This document shows, piece by piece, positions 58,901 to 64,000 of a stretch of 64,000 nt of DNA. The notes under the pieces are model-generated. The model worked only from the letters and a program-made list of their open reading frames with translations, was not told the origin of the DNA and did no database searches. This DNA comes from Acestrorhynchus altus (Eukaryota > Chordata > Actinopteri > Characiformes > Acestrorhynchidae). The stretch spans positions 23,835,182 to 23,899,181 of the forward strand of contig CM067520.1 in assembly GCA_034509495.1 (NCBI GenBank), read 5' to 3'. Every line of letters begins with the position of its first letter. Positions within the stretch are counted from its first letter, which is position 1. Position numbers and translations under genes: made by a program.

Positions 58901-60279
58901 TCAGGTTTCAGGGCTGTCGCTGAGCAAAATTGAGTTTCAGCTCCCTCCAAAGATTTTCTATTGGGTTTAGGTCTAGAGACTGTCTTATGGAACTACTCCT
59001 TAGTTGCCCTGGCTGTGTGTTTTAGGTCATTGTCATGCTGGAAGACCCAGTCACGACTCATATTCAATGCTCTTAATGACGGAAGGAGGTTGTTGGCCAA
59101 AATCTTACAAATCGTACAAAGTACTGACTTTAGGGGGGTGAATAGTTATGCACACTCACAATTTCTGTTATTTTGTTCTATTTGTTGTTTGCTTCACAAT
59201 AAAGAAAATCAAATGTTGAAAAAAACAACAGTCCTCAAATGATGTATTTTAATTCCAGGTTGTGAGGTAGCAAAACACGAAAAGGGGGGGGGTTGAATAC
59301 TTTCGTAAGGCACGTTAAGTGGTTCTTTTGATTCACTGACAGAAACTCCTGAATTTCTGACATCTGTGATCTTAGTTATAAATATTACATTTACTTTTGC
59401 TATACTTTTCAAGTAACAATAGATGCTATTTTACTTTAAAATAAGCATTTGCTTGCACGTTTAAAATGGGTCTGTCAGGTATCTGTCACGTCCCTGTGGC
59501 CTGTGTTTTTGTTTACCATCCCATGTGCTTTAGAGCACATGTCATGTCTCCTCCCATTCCCAGCTGTGTTTCATTTGTAACCCTGCCCGTCATTATCATG
59601 TCCCAGCCGTGTCTTTTGTGATTGTTTATATAAGTCCCTTGTCTTTTGTTAGTCCTTGTTGGTCTTTGTGCTTATGTGGTTATGTGGCTTTGTAACTTTG
59701 TGGTTTCTTGTTTTAGTGTTTATTTGTATCCTGTTAATAAATACAACCCAGCGTGTACGTCCGACTCCAAACTCTGTGTCCGTGAGAAGTTACAGGGTCA
59801 ACATTTTACATTAAACCAAATAGATTATAAAAATAAATAAATAAAAATCCATAAAGAGACAATGTTTATTCATGATCATTAAAAATGAATGGGTTGCCCC
59901 AATCTAAAACAATTTTATGAATTGAGCGGAAGAAATCAGTTTGAATTGAATCAATTTACTTATTTATTCTGAGTCAATTACAAACACATGATCAATTACT
60001 TTTGATTTAATTACAGTTTGATTTAATTACAGTTTGATTTAATTACAGTTTGATTTAATTACAGTTTGATTAAGTTCATCCTATGTTTTATTTTTTCAGT
60101 GTGGTCACTTTTACAAAACAATGTTTTGCATGTAATTATTCAATATTAAAAATGGATAAATTCGAATCCACAGCACTTGTGTAATCAGTTTCTAATTCAA
60201 CACAAATTCATAAAATCTTACCTTTGGCTATAAAGATGATTATGATCAGAACACTCAGAGTCTTCCTCAGAACCATCAT
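52968..60279 (-). CDS. Two-domain serine protease, middle exons missing at an assembly gap
   Basis: Minus-strand exons: 60,279-60,222 (signal peptide, MMVLRKTLSVLIIIIFIAK), 54,829-54,812 (GLSQFG, paralogous to CDAQLG), 53,875-53,733 (ECGSAPLNTRILGG to ILT, cut before the catalytic His), then a single N at 53,732, then 53,731-53,681 (VNTQCWASGWGSGGG, from the second domain), 53,589-53,489 and 53,279-52,968. The last exon reads TDTGGP, with Thr at the active-site Ser position, and ends in a hydrophobic tail, as in the paralog at 12,001. Phases fit on each side of the N. In the intact gene the missing part (end of exon 3 to most of exon 8) spans about 3.6 kb. The gene is probably whole in the animal, with an inactive second domain. 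Intron 1 (5.4 kb) is packed with retroelements. Confidence 0.78.
53732..53732. other. Single N marking a probable misjoin
   Basis: Left of the N lies a second-domain exon and right of it a first-domain exon of the same protease gene, both cut in mid-exon. This cannot be normal exon structure. Confidence 0.85.
54025..54245. repeat. Non-coding block F, copy 3 of 3
   Basis: GTACGTGCTCAACCTGCACG, AATGATGTCATCGAACCAAA and GAGAAGGGATAATACTGATA match copies 1 and 2. It lies inside intron 2 of the gap-split protease gene. Confidence 0.7.
54450..54760 (-). mobile_element. Tc1/mariner-like transposase remnant
   Basis: The minus strand reads WRKGIFSDESCFCLGGDEF, containing the FSDES first catalytic Asp region, then VQKIWCHGVR. 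Only this central piece is left. It is in intron 2 of the gap-split protease gene. Confidence 0.65.
55850..56640 (+). mobile_element. Internally deleted RTE/Rex3-like LINE
   Basis: The 5' part contains CTGGAACCAGGCCTGGGG and a frame related to TWNVTSL and VERYxxD, the start of the endonuclease domain. The 3' part contains LPQVEDLKYLGILFKSEGK, a reverse-transcriptase motif also seen at 22,620. It ends in GATGGATG. Most of the reverse transcriptase between is deleted. It is on the plus strand in intron 1 of the protease gene. Confidence 0.7.
56655..58741 (+). mobile_element. LTR retrotransposon remnant, probably Ty3/Gypsy-type and non-autonomous
   Basis: The 3' LTR (58,285-58,741) starts TGTCATGTC and ends CATCCCTGACA; it has a TATTTAAGA promoter-like site. 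A purine tract (GGGAGGGGGG) lies immediately before it. The last 80 bases of a 5' LTR (56,655-56,734) match the LTR end closely. The internal 1.55 kb has no recognisable protease, reverse transcriptase or integrase. Its longest frame (57,301-57,924) is a Val/Pro/Ser low-complexity run. The element has lost most of its 5' LTR, apparently where it meets the LINE fragment. Confidence 0.75.
58285..58741 (+). repeat. 3' long terminal repeat, 457 bp
   Basis: Bounded by TG...CA, preceded by a polypurine tract and repeated in part at 56,655-56,734. Confidence 0.75.
58780..59325 (-). mobile_element. Tc1-like transposon, 3' part
   Basis: The minus strand reads KPNRKSLEGAE (in place of the usual NPIENLW region), then RNYRESLISVIANKGFCIKY, the typical Tc1 transposase C-terminus. 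The other side ends GGTTGAATACTTTCGTAAGG, a Tc1 terminus. A deletion joins the two parts. Confidence 0.8.
59484..59794 (+). mobile_element. Solo LTR, about 311 bp
   Basis: It begins TGTCACGTCC and ends GAGAAGTTACA. It shares GTAACCCTGCCC and CATTATCATGTCCCAG with the LTR at 58,285-58,741 but is otherwise different. It has TTTATATAAG and AATAAATA promoter and polyadenylation motifs. No internal region or second LTR is seen, and no clear target duplication. Confidence 0.65.
60001..60072. repeat. 16-bp tandem repeat, about 4.4 copies
   Basis: The unit TTTGATTTAATTACAG repeats without change, 150 bases downstream of exon 1 of the gap-split protease gene, within intron 1. Confidence 0.95.
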
Positions 60280-60310
60280 TACTCGGAATGAAACTGCAAT
60301 ACTTTTCCAC

Positions 60311-60375
60311 CTTTATATAATCTCCTAGTGTTGGCCTCACCTGGGACACACCCAGACCTCCCTCTCCTGCTCAGA
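60311..60375 (-). promoter_or_regulatory. Proximal promoter of the gap-split protease gene
   Basis: The minus strand carries a GA-rich stretch, GGGTGTGTCCCAGGTGAGGC and a consensus TATA box TTATATAAAGG at 60,311-60,320, about 35-40 bases upstream of the ATG at 60,279. This is the clearest TATA box of the three copies. Confidence 0.65.
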
Positions 60376-60399
60376 AGCATTATTATATAAGCATTATTA

Positions 60400-62280
60400 T
60401 TTATTATTCACGTTTTTCTAGATTTGGTCAGACAGAAGTAATAATCTAATATTCTAAAAATGTATCATCTTCAGGAAATGGCATCTTTAGGGAAAAAAGT
60501 TATGATTGTCATTCTTGCTTTTCTGGTTCTTGGTTTGTCTTTCTTGTACCATCTGAGATTATTTTATTGTATGGCATTTTATATACCATAGTCACATAGT
60601 CATAATCGAAGTGGCTTGTATCTGTTGAATCAGATCTTATGCAGTCAGGACCATGACCTTCTCTTGTGTATTTGCATAATTCAGTGGATTTTAAACGAAG
60701 CACTGATTGAAGTGTAGAAATTCAGCTGTAACTCATAACAAAAGTACTGGATTGCTGTGAAGAATTACAGCTTTCTGCTCACTCCCCGTCTCCACGGTCA
60801 AGTAATTGGAACATCCAAGAGGAGTATTTTATATTCATACCCTTCACAGTCAACACAGGAACCCATGGACATCACCAAATGCAGACAGATGCTGGTCCCG
60901 TCAACCAGACTCTTCACCCTCTCAGCCGCCAAGATGCAGCTGGTGGCACTAATTAAAATCATTCAACATAATTGACACACCGACAATTTCTTATCAGAAA
61001 TAAAACATTAAAGTTATCATAAATATCTTGATGATGAGCTGACACTAACCCAGAGGATACAAAAGGTCATGACAGATACAACCACTGAGGTAACTATGAA
61101 TCTCGTTAAATTCTTCAAGCGTCTATTGAGCTGAAATTGAGGTGCATGTAGTCATGCAAAGAACATTCGGTTGGGCTAACCTCAAATGACACTGTGTGAC
61201 TGTTATGAAACCTAATATGTGCTCAAAGGTGCATATGCTGAGATAAAACCTTTCTGCAAGTTAATGTAGGAAAAAATTCCTCCACGGTGCCATCACACAC
61301 AAACCAACGACTGCCAAAACACTTGATTGAAGCTCTTGGATAACCAGTTATTATAATGAACCCAAACTATTATAGGTTGGGTGTTTAATGGAATGTCTGA
61401 AAAAAATGAGGACACCTCTTGATAGCCTTTGATTTTTGAACCTTCAGAACTTTAGTTTGATTTATTTTTATTCACCAAAATATTATAAACGTCACATATA
61501 CCAGATATTGTATTTTCAGGAGATCCCAGGCCACTCAAACGTGAAAATGCAGTAATGTGTTTAATTTAACAATGATATTTATAATAATAAGTTCCTCAAA
61601 ACACTTGACAGTAATCCAAATAAAATAAATCAACCTAAATGTCATGCATTAATTTTCTTATTCTAAAAAAAATTGAATACTGATTACAAAGGTTTTGATA
61701 ATTTAATTCAAAATCATGTGTCATATTTTATATTCATTACAATTCAAGTGATTTATTTCAAGCTTTTCTGTTTCAAAGTTGATAATGTTATTAGTAATCT
61801 TTTCAAATTTAAAAATTCATAAAAAAAAATAATTTATTAATAAGCCAAACTGATCAACAATAAAACAAATGAAAAGTCTAACAATTTTTCATTTTACATG
61901 TAACTAATATAAAATTTGATTTAATATACAACTTGAGAGTTTATCTTTTTGAACAAAATTGTGATCACGTATTAGCTTTTTATTGATATTTTATATCATC
62001 TGTATGAGCAAAGAAAGAGATCATATGATCCAGTGTCATTATTTTATATAACAATATCCTGCTAAATTTAGCCTAGGGTTCTTAAGGTTGAATGTCACTG
62101 CAGAGATGTAAAGTTCGCCAGTAGATGCCATTGATGAGCTGGTTTTCAGTATTAATATGAAAAATCATTTTAAGAGTCATGTTTTACACCAATTGATATA
62201 TTTTATGAATATTTAATGCTTAATTTATAACAATACTGTATTTCAGAAAAAATTATAATTTGCTCCATAAGAAAAGAAAC

Positions 62281-62355
<75 letters not shown>

Positions 62356-62640
62356 CATTATAGAGTTAAAAAGCAGTGGGTAAAAATTTACATGAAAATG
62401 AAATTGAAGATCTTCCTAAAATAACACAGCATAGTTTCCGATTGACTCAGAGTGACCTTTAAAAAAAGATTTGATTACTGAAGTACAAAAACAGTGTCAT
62501 CGCTGTAAAGTTAGAAATACCACAAACCTGATTAATATGTCCATCATAAGAGTCATTGCTTACATTTAGATGCTTTTCATTGAATGGGAACCTGACTTAG
62601 GCCTTACACATGAACCTGACTTAGGCCTATTCACATGAGC
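60400..62640. other. Intergenic DNA between protease units, no gene seen
   Basis: AT-rich, with Tc1-type terminal fragments near 61,660-61,860 and a (GT)n run at 62,285-62,353. A weak open frame at 60,757-60,975 has no recognised domain. Confidence 0.45.
62285..62353. repeat. (GT)n microsatellite
   Basis: About thirty-four uninterrupted GT units. Confidence 0.97.
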
Positions 62641-62654
62641 CTACAGACTCATTC

Positions 62655-63908
62655 TTATATGAACGGTTGAATGAAAGCATGAAGTGAGAAGAGGAGGAGT
62701 GAGGTGACTGAGAGGAAGGGAGAAGATTCAGATGCGCTGGAACCGACAGTAGAGGCTATAGGAGATGTGGTGTTGGCTTTAGGAGGGAAGGATCCCACGG
62801 TTGATAGCAGGAAGGCTGAGAAGTTTGAGGTTTTAGTGAAGACCTGGACAGGTGTTGAGGCACGAATCGTCTTGGTAACACTACTAACCACGGTCAAAAC
62901 TGCAGCCTGGACCCAGGACTGGCCAATCTTGCACATCAGAGGTCCTCCTTTGGTAGTCTGAGAGTGGGAGAGAGAGGTTATGAGCCAGTTCAGACAGATC
63001 TTCTACACTAAAACCACGTGTGGTCTATTGAGAAAGATTTAGAAACATTCTCAATCTATTAAACAAGTTCTTAGTGTGAGAGAACTCAATTCAAGGTCAG
63101 AAATTGCCTGTAAATTAATTAGGAAATGGATTTTGGTGTTAAATAGACACCTGTTCTAAGGGCATGACTCCAGTGCAGATGCTGGCCTTGGAAGAGGATG
63201 AGCTCCCACAGTCCAGTATAGTAGTGTTCAACTGCTGAAGAGTTTGCTCAACTACAGGAGAAAGACAAACAAATGAGAGAGAGAAGAAAGAGTGATGAAA
63301 AGAAATGAGTGATTCAAACTCATGGCCTCCACTTTGTGTGATTTCAAAAGACTATTTTGATAAACGTGTACCTCCTCCTCCTGAACCCCAGCCAGATGCC
63401 CAGCACTGAGTGTTGATGGGGAAGCTGTTGTCCCCCTGATCCACACATATGGGCTGAATGAAGTCTGAGAGAGTTGGCTTGCGAGACAACTGCAGAACAG
63501 CTATGTTGTTGCTTGAACCACTGCTGAGTGTGATGTTCCTCACACTGACTGAGACCTCGTTGGAATTGGAGGCGTTCTGTTTGAGGCGACCCAGGATCAC
63601 GATCCAGTCCGAAGCATTGGAAGAGCTGGAGGATACAGTGTAGATCAAACCTCAGAAATAGCTTTAATGTGTTTATGGGGTTTTGATCTCAGACCCAGCT
63701 CATTTTGGTGGAACCTAGAGAAGCTGTAGTGTTTACCTGGAGAAGCAGTCAGCAGAGCTCAGGACAAACTGCTCAGCTATCAGTGTTCCTCCACAGACAT
63801 GAGTACCATTACGTTGCAGGCTGGCCATCCATGGCCACACTCCAGCAGATGCCAAAGAGTTTCCCCCTCCTGTAATGGTATTCAGCCTGGCATTGCCACA
63901 CACCACAG
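62655..63908 (-). CDS. Two-domain serine protease, C-terminal half (pseudoprotease domain), partial at window edge
   Basis: Minus-strand exons 63,908-63,737, 63,625-63,372, 63,251-63,151 and 62,957-62,655 correspond to exons 7-10 of the gene at 12,001-19,521; the first three are exactly the same length (172, 254 and 101 bases). The domain starts VVCGNARLNTITGGG. It has SADC (Asp for catalytic His), SNNIAVL (Asn for Asp) and TTKGGP (Lys for Ser), so it should have no peptidase activity. N-glycosylation sequons are frequent. The C-terminus (SVTSLLLFSLHAFIQ) is hydrophobic, as in a GPI signal. The first domain and signal peptide must lie beyond 64,000. The alternative, that this is a stand-alone pseudoprotease, is less likely because the first exon here begins in phase 1 with a normal splice acceptor. 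Confidence 0.85.
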
Positions 63909-64000
63909 CTGGAGTGAGAGAGGAAGTTAAATGTGATTAATGTCCTTTTGCTTTGTGCTTCAACCTTCACCACTGAGCTGTTGATGAACGTCTTCAGGTA

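Overview
The window looks like nuclear DNA of a ray-finned fish, most likely an otophysan teleost. It has intron-containing genes with GT-AG boundaries, many simple repeats, and a dense load of fish-type mobile elements: Tc1-like transposases, RTE/Rex3-like and Rex1-like LINE ends, SINE-like copies, MITE-like families and a chromovirus-style LTR element. There are no tRNA, rRNA, CRISPR or bacterial signals. No database search was possible, so family names rest on motifs and remembered family features.

Layout. Positions 1-2,400 are repeats. A small gene on the minus strand (2,848-5,542) can be assembled from four exons; it encodes a 115-residue single-pass membrane protein with 19 cysteines. 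From about 5.6 to 11.9 kb I see only repeats and AT-rich intergenic DNA. From 12.0 kb to the right edge the window is a tandem cluster of secreted serine-protease genes, all on the minus strand, with their introns full of transposons.

The best-preserved protease gene (12,001-19,521, ten exons, 595 residues) encodes a signal peptide, a complete trypsin-like domain, a short Thr/Pro linker, a second trypsin-fold domain in which all three catalytic residues are replaced, and a hydrophobic tail that looks like a GPI-anchor signal. A second unit (45,308-48,371) keeps only the first half and is broken. A third (52,968-60,279) has its middle cut out at a single N (53,732). A fourth (62,655-63,908) runs off the right edge.

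The most unusual object is a 15.9-kb minisatellite (about 29,340-45,195). Its consensus unit is 54 bp, built from three related 18-bp subunits. It begins about 110 bp beyond the last recognisable splice donor of the broken protease unit, where intron 6 and the second-domain exons should be.

Together the protease units suggest a family of membrane-tethered extracellular proteins that pair an active protease with a glycosylated pseudoprotease, spreading by tandem duplication and local gene conversion. They share a proximal promoter motif next to a CT/GA tract.
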